Positions 26,601 to 33,931 are shown, numbered from the stretch's first letter. The stretch is 43,707 nt of DNA from Larkinella humicola (GCF_008727875.1 NZ_VTWS01000014.1:1-43707); one strand, 5' to 3'. Numbers and translations are program-made. Notes: generated by a model not told the origin, from the letters alone.

Positions 26601-26672
26601 ATTCTGGGCGAAAAGAATCGCCGGTTGAAGTAAGATGATCAGCCACAGAAGAAAAAATAAATTTTTTTTCAT
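23601..26672 (-). CDS. susC-like: SusC/RagA-family TonB-dependent outer-membrane transporter
   Basis: The start chosen is MKKNLFFLLWLIILLQPAILFAQ, a signal peptide; the longer frame from 26738 translates a hairpin-rich leader. This gives 1023 aa. Domains in order: carboxypeptidase-like regulatory domain (LSGRVIDEKTREPLIGASVQ, about 32-115), TonB box/plug with VVVGYGTQKRSDITGSIAS and VIDGFPINN...GSRGANGVVIITTK, then a large beta barrel ending AGISLSF. It imports the ligand captured by SusD. It is the first gene of the locus. No ECF sigma/anti-sigma or hybrid two-component regulator lies next to it, unlike many PULs. A + strand terminator lies just upstream, suggesting antisense transcription. 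Confidence 0.96.
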   Translation of the reverse strand: MKKNLFFLLWLIILLQPAILFAQNNGPVINATLSGRVIDEKTREPLIGASVQIKGTTNGAITDAEGKFALKTGQTLPFTLIVNSIGYTSREVAAVSSTVEILLRENVNQLSELVVVGYGTQKRSDITGSIASIPAEVKAQPVASAERLLQGAVAGAVVTQTSGQPGGGVSVQIRGNNSITAGSDPLYVIDGFPINNDYSLNDAGVTNGSKINPLSTLNTADIESIDVLKDASATAIYGSRGANGVVIITTKNASKSKSSITYDGYYGVQEVIRTVPLLNAGEWWQLRKDAARNSGKSVTIPSTIGYSLDTTGVGTDWQAAAFRQAPIQSHSLSILSGSDKTKLAISGNYFNQEGILHNTGFNRFSARVNIIHDYSQKLRLSANVTGSTSKADVAPAAIVGNLLLTPPSLPIYRQDGTFVVNSPFESSLQNPINSLYNQLNETRTNRFLGNISADYTIIDGLTAKVLFGADIVDNKQNRYLPISTAEGQNLQGNAIVGSAFTTNWLNENTLSYVREIDAKNKIDAVIGFTAQQSDAKGAVAEAAGFATDAFSYNNLGTGITNRTPSSFATKWSLASYLGRVNYVYDDRYLLTLTLRADGSSRFGAGNKWGYFPSAAFGWNVNNESFFKDVQKISLLKFRLSAGLTGNQSIPPYQSLSQLSYFRYNFSNTTVSGFAPTTVPNPDLSWEKTFQVDAGIDVGLLNNRIQVVADYYYKKTTDLLLSRTVPGTSGLSDFYNGQGSTIYQNIGAVSNQGIELYVNSRNLTGNLKWNTILVYSRNSNKILSLGDGVDQYIPSISAPSIAKVGYPVGSFIVYQTDGIIQNGDAALTPQANKSPGGQKYKDINGDGVITQAGDRIVIANQPGFTAGLTNTFNYKGFDLTIFFQGTIGGKIYNTNRANLELGTGYTNASRDLLNRWTPTNTNTDVKAAYQDPAITISDRFIEDGTYVRLKNISLGYSIPKSLLTKARITNLRIYVSAQNAATWTNYTGYDPEVSLNGQSLINRGVDSGVYPNNKSYQAGISLSF

Positions 26673-26707
26673 TGTTTTGTACTGGTTAAATAAAAAATGA
26701 GGTAGCA

Positions 26708-26731
26708 AGTCAGCCGTTTGCGCGGCTGACT
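26708..26731. promoter_or_regulatory. Hairpin in susC leader
   Basis: AGTCAGCCG-TTTGCG-CGGCTGACT is a perfect 9-bp hairpin about 35-60 nt upstream of the chosen susC start. It would be transcribed in the susC leader if the promoter lies near 26740-26760. A weak TAnnTTTG-like sequence is TCACTTTG on the minus strand at 26743-26750. Confidence 0.4.
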
Positions 26732-26765
26732 GAATCATTTGCCAAAGTGAGCCTTGTTTTTAGCC

Positions 26766-26798
26766 AGCCAACCCTGTTGCCGCAGGGTTGGCTTTTTT
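26766..26798 (+). terminator. Intrinsic terminator on the strand opposite susC
   Basis: An 11-bp perfect stem (AGCCAACCCTG / CAGGGTTGGCT) with a 6-nt loop is followed directly by six T residues, a canonical intrinsic terminator reading rightward. No plus-strand protein gene precedes it; the sequence to its left is the antisense of susC. On the minus strand no U-run follows the stem. It therefore most simply ends an RNA antisense to the 5' end of susC. Confidence 0.7.
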
Positions 26799-27240
26799 GT
26801 GTTGTCTGGGTGGTCTTTGTGGGGTTTTAGTGAATTAAATCGATTTTATGAGCGAAGACTGGGCGGATTTTGAACCCCGAAACTGGTTGGAATCGGCTTT
26901 CACTTTGGATGTGATCGCGGACGTTCGTGATCGTAGCGCGGCTGCGCGGGAAGGAACCTTGCAGGCAGGGCCTTTGCAAAGTGTCACCATCTGGTTGGAA
27001 TTCGCTCCTGGTTCTTTTCCGGAACCCGCTACCAGAAGCAGGGTTTTTAGAAAAATACCGAATGAAAAAAAAGGATCGGTACGATTTTTATAAAATTCAT
27101 GTTCTATTGTATAGGTATAGTAAAATGACGTTCTTCTGGTCCAGTAAGTTTCGTGAAACGGTTCGCAGAAAGTATGAGACAGTGAATCCCGAAGGACTAC
27201 GGAAACTTCTTGCGATAAGATAAAAAGGTAGTTGAAAAGA
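26799..27240. other. Gene-poor region, no recognisable gene
   Basis: Short plus-strand frames exist (26848-27093; a frame ending FWSSKFRETVRRKYETVNPE near 27220), but none has a recognisable family, signal or ribosome-binding context. The region looks like decayed sequence at the border of the sulfatase locus. Confidence 0.4.
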
Positions 27241-27254
27241 GAGTACTAAAAAGC

Positions 27255-27560
27255 CAGTTGCTATAGCGTGACTAGCAACAACAGCCGGAAGTGAGAGCCA
27301 GCGCGGTATTGAAATGAGTTCCAGTTACCAGATCAAAGGGTTGATCTGATAAGCGAAGAAATGTAAACCAGGTTTTCATTTTTTGAATGAAAAGTTAGTA
27401 AGCCAAGCCGGGTGATTAAGGTGTAAGGCAATGGGCGATACAGACTATAATCTACCAAGTCAAGAGACAAAGTAAAGTAAAGCGAAATTGAAATCCAAGT
27501 AGTTAGCGAGGGTATTAATTGCTAAAATTGAATTAACACCCAATATTATTGCCAAAAATC
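27255..27560 (+). other. Possible group II intron 5' (domain I) remnant
   Basis: The sequence starts near GCGTGACTAGCAACAACAGC and runs on as purine-rich, structured, non-coding DNA with blocks such as AAGCGAAGAAATGTAAACC, GGTGTAAGGCAATGGGCGAT and AGTCAAGAGACAAAGTAAAG. From memory these resemble domain I of bacterial group II introns. No intron-encoded reverse transcriptase follows and no domain V/VI is seen, so it would be an ORF-less fragment. The identification is tentative. Confidence 0.35.
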
Positions 27561-27578
27561 AACTCATTCCCAGCATGT

Positions 27579-27806
27579 TTATATAAAATTCATGAAAATC
27601 CGGTAATTGTGATTTGTAAAGAAGAGTTTTAGCTCTCCAGAAAACCCATCAAATCCAGTCTGATCCAATAGAGTGGTTAGATTCGTCTGGACCAAAAGTC
27701 GCAAATCACCCCGAATAGTGTTGCGAGCGATTGCCAGCGATCGGGCAATTTCGCGAATGGATTTAGCTTGATGCTTCAGCAGCAGTAATTGACGCAGTGA
27801 GTGCAT
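27579..27806 (-). pseudogene. IS21-type transposase (IstA) N-terminal remnant
   Basis: MHSLRQLLLLKHQAKSIREIARSLAIARNTIRGDLRLL is the N-terminal helix-turn-helix of IS21-family IstA (pattern LRQIL.L...GKSIREIAR.LGISRNT). The protein ends after 75 aa with unrelated sequence, while intact IstA has about 400-520 aa including the DDE domain. No IstB is nearby. It is a left-end relic of an IS21-type element. Confidence 0.7.
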
Positions 27807-27829
27807 AAGAACTCAGTGATTATCCATAG

Positions 27830-27904
27830 TCGGAGGAGGGTCAGTTACCTCCGAAAACTACAACAGTGCCACGATTCCTACTCAAAAAAGGGGTGGGTCA
27901 GTTT
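27830..27904. repeat. Candidate IS21 end repeats
   Basis: GGGTCAGTT occurs at 27838-27846 and again at 27895-27903, just upstream of the IstA remnant. IS21-type elements carry repeated terminal motifs of this kind outside istA. Only one end is present. Confidence 0.4.
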
Positions 27905-28391
27905 GGCCTGAAATGCTTGGCATGGCATGCTCCGTGCTATGTGGGGCAGTTTACACAATGAAGCTTTCACTCGATCTTGTCCTGATCAAACCCTATAGCT
28001 TTACAACCCTATCAGTACACAACAAAACAAGAGGCTCATATTGGGTCAGGATATTGGTTCAGAAAATGAGTACCAATAATCACTTCTGATCCCCTTTTTG
28101 TGCTATCCGTTATTGAATGCGAAGGACAGCCATTGCAGCCATTCAAGGCCCCGGTGTGAAAGAACAAGAACTAAAACAGTCACATGAGGAGGCCAAGCGT
28201 CTTTCCAAATAATAAAAATTGAGCCTATCTTCGTAACGGATTTGCCGCACCGGCAGTCCGGTCTACCTGTGATAATGTCCAGTCCACGTTGCCGAAGATT
28301 CGCTGCACCCAACTCTATCAAACCGGCTGCACCATTCCGTAGACACTCCGTAGACACATACTATTTTTTTGCCGAATGACTAGTAAATAAC
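27905..28391. other. Intergenic region with gene debris
   Basis: No intact gene is seen. A plus-strand frame near 28118-28212 reads AAIQGPGVKEQELKQSHEEA and then a stop; it looks like a helical linker from a lost sensor protein. TGCC-GCACC-GGCA followed by GTCCGG near 28243-28260 resembles a degenerate short palindrome. The LytTR promoter should lie in the last 100 bp, but no confident TTTG/TAnnTTTG pair is seen. Confidence 0.4.
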
Positions 28392-29129
28392 ATGGACATC
28401 GTCGTAAAGGTGCTCATTGTGGAGGACGAAATGATTATTGCTGCCGATATCGCCCTGCAACTCGGCAAACTCGGCTATGAAGTAAGCGGGATCATTCCTC
28501 GGGGCGAAGAAGCTATTCGAAATGTCGAAACGAACCGACCTGACCTGATTCTACTGGATATCAGTCTCAAAGGATCACTCGACGGTATCGACACGGCCCA
28601 TGCTATCCGCCAGCAATGGAACATCCCGATTATTTACGTCACGGCTAATACCGATGAAGCCACCTTTGCCCGCGCCAAAAAAACCCGTCCCTACGCTTAC
28701 ATTTCCAAGCCAATTCGGGCCATTGAGCTACAACGGGCTATCGAACTGGCCATCAGCCGCCTGGCCGACGAGCCTCCCACCTCTACCAGCCCTGCCCCCG
28801 ACGCGCCCTTTGTGCTCAGTGACCGGATTTTTGTGCGGCACCGCGAAAAGATCGTTAAGATTTTCATCGCCGATATTCTCTACGTGGAAGCCGACCGCAA
28901 CTATTGCCACCTCTACACGGCCGACAAAGAATACCTGCTGACAACGACCCTGAAGGTAATGGAAGACAAACTCCCGGCCAACTTTTTTGTGCGGGTGCAC
29001 CGGTCTTATCTGGTGAACCTGACGCAGGTCGATGAGGTAGGCGACAACCATATCGGGATCAAGGGGAAAACGATTCCGCTCAGCCACCTCTTGCGTGAGG
29101 CATTGCTGAAACGAATTCAAACCATTTGA
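28392..29129 (+). CDS. LytTR-family response regulator
   Basis: This 245-aa protein has a receiver domain at about 1-122 and a LytTR DNA-binding domain at about 140-245. Receiver residues: acidic pair ED in VLIVEDEMII, phospho-acceptor Asp in LILLDISLKG (about residue 56), Thr/Ser in IIYVTANTD, Lys in AYISKPI. The LytTR part shows DRIFVRHREKIVKIFIADILYVEADRNYCHLYT and FFVRVHRSYLVNL. Receiver-LytTR regulators of this kind usually pair with HisKA_2-type kinases carrying EIHHRVKNNL. The kinase at 34491-37802 has exactly that motif, so it is the best partner candidate, 5.4 kb downstream on the same strand. Confidence 0.93.
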   Translation: MDIVVKVLIVEDEMIIAADIALQLGKLGYEVSGIIPRGEEAIRNVETNRPDLILLDISLKGSLDGIDTAHAIRQQWNIPIIYVTANTDEATFARAKKTRPYAYISKPIRAIELQRAIELAISRLADEPPTSTSPAPDAPFVLSDRIFVRHREKIVKIFIADILYVEADRNYCHLYTADKEYLLTTTLKVMEDKLPANFFVRVHRSYLVNLTQVDEVGDNHIGIKGKTIPLSHLLREALLKRIQTI

Positions 29130-29340
29130 GACTCAATATCAGCCACTTGGTCAGTCAGAGATCTGACCGTTCACACATCCGGTAAGAAAATACCCTCCTT
29201 CGGACAGTAAAAGGATGCATTCGTCCAGGCGAACTTGGCTGGGAAGTACGCTGGCGATAGTTTAGATCCGTTGTCGGCCAAATCTAACCACTTCGCGTCC
29301 ATTTCCACCGGCCTATAGATTGGCTTAATCGCAGAACCGT

Positions 29341-30276
29341 ATGCAAACAGTTGGCATCCTTGGCGGAGCAGGCTTCATTGGCAGCTACGTCACCCAAAAA
29401 TTTCTGTCTGAAGGATATGCCGTAAAAGTATCGGCTTCTGACCCAGCCAACGCCGAAAAGTACGCTCACCTGAGCACCCTCAACAGGGCCGAAAACCTGA
29501 TGCTGGTGCCCTGCAATGTGCGCGATGTAGCTGCACTTGAGTCCTTTATGCAGGGCTGCGCGATTGTGGTACACGGCGGCACACCTTTTCAGCTGGCAGT
29601 AGAATACCCGCAGCGCGACCTGCTAGACCCCACCATCCGGGGTACAGAAAATTTTCTGGCCATTGCCAATCGAACCGAGGGACTCAAAAGTGTGGTGTTC
29701 ATCGCTTCGGTGGCGTCCTATACTACTTCGTTTCCAATGCCTCACCCTAACCACCCCGCCGGTCAGGTATTTTCCGAAGCTGATACGCCCTGGTTCAGTG
29801 CGGAAGACCATCCCTACGGACAAGCCAAGTTTCTGGCCAACCAGGTCGTACGGAAATTCATCGAGGCAAACCCGGATTTACCCTTCGAGATCACTACCGT
29901 TTCGCCCGTTTTTGTCATTGGCACCAGCTTGTCGCCCCGCGCCGATTCAACGTCGATGGGTATGCTCTACCTGTTTAAAAACAAGATCGTCCCCAACCCA
30001 TTCGTCGAGATGCTGTTTGCCAACGATTTAGCCTTTTCGGTGGTGGATGTGCGGGATGTGGCCGAGGCCGTTTTTCAGGCAGCTACCCGGTCGGGCTTGC
30101 ACGGCCAAAACTACCTTCTTTCGAGCGAAAGTTACCGCATCTCCGATCTGTCGCTCATGCTGAACCAGCAACCGCCCGCAGGCGAAGCCGCACGTGTATA
30201 CAGCAACACCCTGGCGATTAATGACCTCGGCGTAGCGTTCAGGTCGGCACAGGAAACATTACGGCAGGCCGTGTAG
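29341..30276 (+). CDS. NAD(P)-dependent SDR/epimerase-type aldehyde reductase
   Basis: This 311-aa cytoplasmic extended SDR has the N-terminal Rossmann motif GILGGAGFIGSYV (GGxGFIG, residues 6-13). The catalytic Ser region is VVFIASVASYTT and the YxxxK motif is in DHPYGQAKFLANQ. The substrate-binding half includes TTVSPVFVIGTSLSP. It resembles dihydroflavonol-4-reductase/aldehyde reductase-like proteins. About 210 bp separate it from the LytTR gene and 50 bp from the next secreted protein. It probably reduces small aldehydes or ketones; the substrate is unknown. Confidence 0.88.
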   Translation: MQTVGILGGAGFIGSYVTQKFLSEGYAVKVSASDPANAEKYAHLSTLNRAENLMLVPCNVRDVAALESFMQGCAIVVHGGTPFQLAVEYPQRDLLDPTIRGTENFLAIANRTEGLKSVVFIASVASYTTSFPMPHPNHPAGQVFSEADTPWFSAEDHPYGQAKFLANQVVRKFIEANPDLPFEITTVSPVFVIGTSLSPRADSTSMGMLYLFKNKIVPNPFVEMLFANDLAFSVVDVRDVAEAVFQAATRSGLHGQNYLLSSESYRISDLSLMLNQQPPAGEAARVYSNTLAINDLGVAFRSAQETLRQAV

Positions 30277-30326
30277 AAGGCTGGCTTAGAAATTCACCCG
30301 ATCAACTCACATAACCATACTCACCC

Positions 30327-31433
30327 ATGAAAACCAGTAACCTATTTTTCGTCATAGCCCGGCTGTTGACGCTGCTGCTCCTCCCGGCCTTCGCAGCCAC
30401 CACCCTCGCTCAGAGCCTCAACCCCGAAGCGGTTGCCTTTACCAAAACCTACCAGACCGCCTACAATAAAGGCGACCGGCCCACGCTGATGACCCTTTTT
30501 GCCGACAATGTGGGCTGGGTAAACCCCGATGGCAGTGTAACACCCGGTTCTAAAGCCGATGTTGAAGCCGACTATGTACGCGATTTCGGCGAAACGGCCG
30601 GGTCGTATATGGACTTCACAGTGGTCAGTACCGAGGCTCAACCCGATGGCAAGGTGAAAATCGGCACGACCGTCAGCGGCTACGATTTTGTGCGGAAAAC
30701 CGGCGCGAAGCTCAACCCCACGGCGGGAACCTACGAAATGCTGATCGGCAAGGTCGGCGGACAGTGGAAAATCAGTCAGGTCAAGTGGAAAATGAACACG
30801 GTGGGGCTTGAGATTCGCGACCTGGTGAAGCGGTTTCAGGATGCCTACAACCGCGAGGAAGCAGCGACCCTGAAAACGATGTTCACCGCCGATGCCGTGC
30901 GGACGGCTACGGACAGCACCACCACAAAAGGGGCTGCGATAATTGACTTTTACACCCAGGGGTTTGTCGATGCAGACGTGACCAACGTCGTTTCGCTGGC
31001 CAATGTTAGCCCGCAATTCGATGGCAGCGTGATTTTCACGGGAACCTATCACCTAACGGGGCGGTCGGCCAAAGGAGAGCGGATCGTGAGGGAGGGGGCT
31101 TACAGCAACACGGCGGTCAAAGAGAACGGGCAGTGGAAGATCAGCCGCAACACACAATCCAAACTCGTCAAAGCGATGGTCTATCACAAAGTGGCCGACT
31201 ATGCCGCCTGGAAAAAAGGCTTCGATCTGTTTTATAACGAACGAATGCTGGCGGGCGAACTAAGTGCCGAAGTCAGTATGCTGGCCGACGACCCCAACAC
31301 GGTCTGTATCATCAGCGAGTGGGCGTCGCCCGACGCACCGAAGGCTTTTTTTGCCCGCCCGGATTTGGCGGAAACGATGCGGAAAGACGGTGTCATTGGC
31401 AAGCCTACCATACTGATTATGAGTAAGAAATAA
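30327..31433 (+). CDS. Exported protein with two NTF2-like domains and a ferredoxin-like tail
   Basis: This 368-aa protein has a signal peptide (ends ATTLAQS). The first SnoaL/DUF4440-like domain (about 28-160) reads FTKTYQTAYNKGDRPTLMTLFADNVGWVNPDG. A second copy (about 163-275) reads IRDLVKRFQDAYNREEAATLKTMFTADAV. The C-terminal segment (about 280-368, MVYHKVADYAAWKKGFDLF...ISEWASPDAPKAFF) resembles dimeric alpha/beta-barrel proteins of the ABM type. The internal duplication plus a third fold is unusual. It begins a run of small secreted proteins on the plus strand; the function is not known. Confidence 0.78.
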   Translation: MKTSNLFFVIARLLTLLLLPAFAATTLAQSLNPEAVAFTKTYQTAYNKGDRPTLMTLFADNVGWVNPDGSVTPGSKADVEADYVRDFGETAGSYMDFTVVSTEAQPDGKVKIGTTVSGYDFVRKTGAKLNPTAGTYEMLIGKVGGQWKISQVKWKMNTVGLEIRDLVKRFQDAYNREEAATLKTMFTADAVRTATDSTTTKGAAIIDFYTQGFVDADVTNVVSLANVSPQFDGSVIFTGTYHLTGRSAKGERIVREGAYSNTAVKENGQWKISRNTQSKLVKAMVYHKVADYAAWKKGFDLFYNERMLAGELSAEVSMLADDPNTVCIISEWASPDAPKAFFARPDLAETMRKDGVIGKPTILIMSKK

Positions 31434-31504
31434 CCGATTCTATCCCCACCCTAGTAGCCCGGTTTGTATTGTCGCAGACCGGGCGAAACAACCCAACCAA
31501 GTCA

Positions 31505-32044
31505 ATGAAAACCAAGCCATTCGCCCCCGTACTGACCCTTTTTGCTTCCTTGCTTCTATTTGCCGCCGGTTGTAGTTCACCCGCCAAAGAAACACCTTCC
31601 CAGACGACCGACGTGTCGACAATGACAACCGAACACAAGCAAGCGATTGAAAAGGAAATTTCTGGCCTTATCAAAGACTTCTTCCAGCAGGTCGAAAAAC
31701 TGGACATTGAAAAGTGCATGACCTACTTTGAAAATACGCCTGATTTTCAGGCCGTCAATCCCGATGGCACCCTGGGCGACTACGACGCGCTCAAAAAACT
31801 GAACGCAGAGGGGTTTAGCCAGATGAAGACGTTGAGTGTCGAGCCAACGAAGGAAGCGATTCGGGTTTTGACGGACTCGCTGGTACTTTATACGTTCTCG
31901 ATGGAACAGAATGCAACGCTCAAAACCGGCCAGAAAATAAAGTTTGAGCACGTAGCAGGAACAATGCTCTTCACCAAAATCAACGGCGCGTGGAAAGCAA
32001 CGTTTTACCACGAGTCGGCATCGGCACCGGTAGCCGTCAAGTAG
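31505..32044 (+). CDS. NTF2-like lipoprotein
   Basis: The start is set at MKTKPFAPVLTLFASLLLFAAGC because it gives a proper lipoprotein signal (lipobox AAGC, Cys about 23); an upstream Met at 31469 adds a non-signal leader. The mature part is NTF2/DUF4440-like: IEKEISGLIKDFFQQVEKLDIEKCMTYFENTPDFQAVNPDG, then strands ending GTMLFTKINGAWKATFYHES. About 180 aa. It lies 70 bp after the double-NTF2 gene and is probably co-transcribed. Confidence 0.8.
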   Translation: MKTKPFAPVLTLFASLLLFAAGCSSPAKETPSQTTDVSTMTTEHKQAIEKEISGLIKDFFQQVEKLDIEKCMTYFENTPDFQAVNPDGTLGDYDALKKLNAEGFSQMKTLSVEPTKEAIRVLTDSLVLYTFSMEQNATLKTGQKIKFEHVAGTMLFTKINGAWKATFYHESASAPVAVK

Positions 32045-32104
32045 CAAAGACTGAGCGCATATATAACCTATATCCTCGAAGCCATTTTTCTAGTAGATAG
32101 GCCC

Positions 32105-32599
32105 ATGAAAATTAACCAATTTATTCCTGTTTTTGCCGCCCTGATCCTGTTTGCCGTTGGTTGTAATACCGCTCCACAAAAAGCAGATGAGAAACCAGCG
32201 GCTCAATCCGATGCACCGGAGTATTTTATGTTACGGCCCGAACTCGAAAAAGCGTATGGCTATTCCCATGCCGTTCGGATTGGCAATGAACTAAAAATAT
32301 CGGGTGCGGTCAGTATGGACGAGAAAGGAAACCTGACGGCTAAGGGTGATCTGGGGCAACAAATGAAAAATTGCTACACCGATCTAGACAAAATTTTGAA
32401 GCACTATGGCTACACCTGGAACGACGTTGTGGTGGAGAATATTCTGACCACGAACATGCCCGAATTTGTGAACCAGTCGGCTTACCGAAATACAATCTAC
32501 AAAAAGCAGTTTCCGACCGGGTCGTGGTTTGGCGTAAAGGAATTAGCCTTGCCCGGTCAGTTGATTGAGATTGAGTTAGAAGCCTATAAAGTGCGATGA
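32105..32599 (+). CDS. RidA/YjgF-family lipoprotein
   Basis: This 164-aa protein has the lipoprotein signal MKINQFIPVFAALILFAVGC-N. The mature region is a YjgF/RidA fold: YSHAVRIGNELKISGAVSMDEKGNLTAKGDLGQQMKNCYTDLDKILKHYGYTWNDVVVENILTTNM. It ends with the family's GSWFGVKELALPGQLIEIELEA. The canonical RidA deaminase Arg position is not obvious, so enamine deaminase activity is uncertain. Membrane anchoring of a RidA protein is unusual, since most are cytosolic. It lies 60 bp after the NTF2-like lipoprotein. Confidence 0.85.
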   Translation: MKINQFIPVFAALILFAVGCNTAPQKADEKPAAQSDAPEYFMLRPELEKAYGYSHAVRIGNELKISGAVSMDEKGNLTAKGDLGQQMKNCYTDLDKILKHYGYTWNDVVVENILTTNMPEFVNQSAYRNTIYKKQFPTGSWFGVKELALPGQLIEIELEAYKVR

Positions 32600-32708
32600 T
32601 TCAGTCAAGCAGGTTAGATGATGAGCCTCATCGGTTTTTACAGATTCCTGCCTGAAGCTATTCAAAACCCTCCAGAACACATAGACAAGTGTTAGCCGCT
32701 ATATCGAA

Positions 32709-32867
32709 ATGACCTTTCCGCTCCCTGATACATTGGCAACCACAGGCTCCCTCAATCCAGTGCCTTCATTCATCAAAAACCGCATCGAGTCCATCGACGT
32801 ACTGCGGGGCCTAATTAAGATCATTATGATACCTACAAGACAACACATAAAGAGCAGTGGTGGCTGA
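32709..32867 (+). pseudogene. N-terminal fragment of DUF1624/HGSNAT-like membrane acyltransferase
   Basis: An ATG at 32709 opens a 52-codon frame containing RIESIDVLRGLIKIIMIP, close to the RIxSIDxLRGLxMxxMALDH start of DUF1624/heparan-alpha-glucosaminide N-acetyltransferase-like membrane proteins. The frame then diverges and stops at 32865-32867, so the remaining roughly 330 residues are missing. The gene was truncated by deletion just before the GNAT gene. Confidence 0.55.
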
Positions 32868-32907
32868 GCTATCTGTAGAAAGTAAACAACCAAAACCCAG
32901 TCAACAG

Positions 32908-33444
32908 ATGAACAAAAGTGAAAAAGTAAAAACAAGAACGGTTGTCATTCCTGACGACCTGGAAGCCGTTAAAAAATTATGGTTTGACTATTTAGTTTGG
33001 GGTAACGACAAAATGCAGGAACTCTACGGTGTCCATCCCCATAATCCCAAAGAAGCGGTTGAACAGGACATCCACCAGATTGACAAGTTTCAACCTCCTT
33101 ACGGACAGCTAATTCTGGCCAGTTATGACGGTAAACTATGTGGACTTGGAAGCCTAAAACGTATCAACTCCGACATCGGTGAAATAAAACGAATGTTTGT
33201 TGATCCAGCCATCAGACGAATTGGGGCTGGACGAGCTATCCTTAACCGACTTTTAATTGAAGCAAAAAAAGTCGTTTATAATAAACTTCGGCTTGACAGT
33301 CCGAAGTTTATGGAAGCGGCTCACTCTTTATATAGAAGTGTTGGATTTCGTGACATTGAAGCGTATCCAGAAATGGAAATTCCCGCAGAATTTAAAGACT
33401 ATTTGTTGTTTATGGAATTGGATTTAACCGACGACACTATATAA
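32908..33444 (+). CDS. GNAT-family N-acetyltransferase
   Basis: From MNKSEKVKTRTVVIPDDLEAV this is 178 aa. An in-frame Met at 32857 overlaps the upstream gene fragment. Acetyl-CoA binding motif A is visible as GEIKRMFVDPAIRRIGAGRAILNRLLIEAK (the usual RxxGxGxA/R is RRIGAGRA), followed by LRLDSPKFMEAAHSLYRSVGFRDIE, the conserved motif-B helix and strand. It probably acetylates an amine of a small molecule or peptide in the cytoplasm. AT-richer codon use than its neighbours hints at separate origin. Confidence 0.88.
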   Translation: MNKSEKVKTRTVVIPDDLEAVKKLWFDYLVWGNDKMQELYGVHPHNPKEAVEQDIHQIDKFQPPYGQLILASYDGKLCGLGSLKRINSDIGEIKRMFVDPAIRRIGAGRAILNRLLIEAKKVVYNKLRLDSPKFMEAAHSLYRSVGFRDIEAYPEMEIPAEFKDYLLFMELDLTDDTI

Positions 33445-33469
33445 ATCCGAACTGATAAGCACAGATAAG

Positions 33470-33488
33470 CCCAGCTTATAAGGCTGGG
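33470..33488 (+). terminator. Weak terminator-like hairpin after GNAT gene
   Basis: CCCAGC-TTATAAG-GCTGGG forms a 6-bp stem followed within 5 nt by a short ATTTT run, between the GNAT gene and the next coding sequence. The stem is short, so termination would be partial. Confidence 0.35.
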
Positions 33489-33526
33489 TATCGATTTTAA
33501 AACAGTCAAACTAATCAATCAAATTC

Positions 33527-33931
33527 ATGAAAAAACTCCTGATTTCCCTATCTGCTCTTTGGTTGCTGGTTAACCTCGGCATGTCGGCCTCTGCACAGGC
33601 TCAGCAAACGGCAACGACTCAACTCAAAAGTATCCACCTGTTCGATATGCCGGCCGGTGTAACGGAGGCCCAGTTGTCGGCGGTGATTGGTGAGTTGAAC
33701 ACGGTCATTAAACGCCTGGGGTACAGTAACGCCGGATACACGCTCTACAAAGAAGCCGGAAAAGGAGCCGACAAATACCACTACTTCTTCGAGGGCAATT
33801 GGCCCAATAACGAAGCGTACCAGAAAATCCACGACGACAAATCGTTTCAGGAAGCCGATAAAAAATTGGGTATGGTGTACGAGAAAATAAAAGCCGTTGA
33901 ACTCTACCGTCGCTTAGTGAGGGTACCCTAA
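33527..33931 (+). CDS. Exported small protein of unknown function
   Basis: This 134-aa protein has a signal peptide (MKKLLISLSALWLLVNLGMSASAQA). The mature part, about 108 aa, reads SIHLFDMPAGVTEAQLSAVIGELNTVIKRLGY, then GYTLYKEAGKGADKYHYFFEGNWPNNEAYQKIHDDKSF. The alternating strand-helix pattern and NWPNNEAYQKIHDD look like a dimeric alpha/beta-barrel (ABM/EthD-like) fold, but I cannot name the family. It is 19 bp before the next lipoprotein gene, so they form an operon. Confidence 0.75.
   Translation: MKKLLISLSALWLLVNLGMSASAQAQQTATTQLKSIHLFDMPAGVTEAQLSAVIGELNTVIKRLGYSNAGYTLYKEAGKGADKYHYFFEGNWPNNEAYQKIHDDKSFQEADKKLGMVYEKIKAVELYRRLVRVP

Noticed and set aside
23601-26672. Whether the SusC gene continues upstream to 26738.
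   Set aside because: The extra 22 residues come from the leader hairpin and precede an ideal signal peptide beginning MKKNLFF.
26848-27093. 81-aa plus-strand frame upstream of susC.
   Set aside because: No family resemblance, no signal sequence, and it lies downstream of a terminator in a decayed region.
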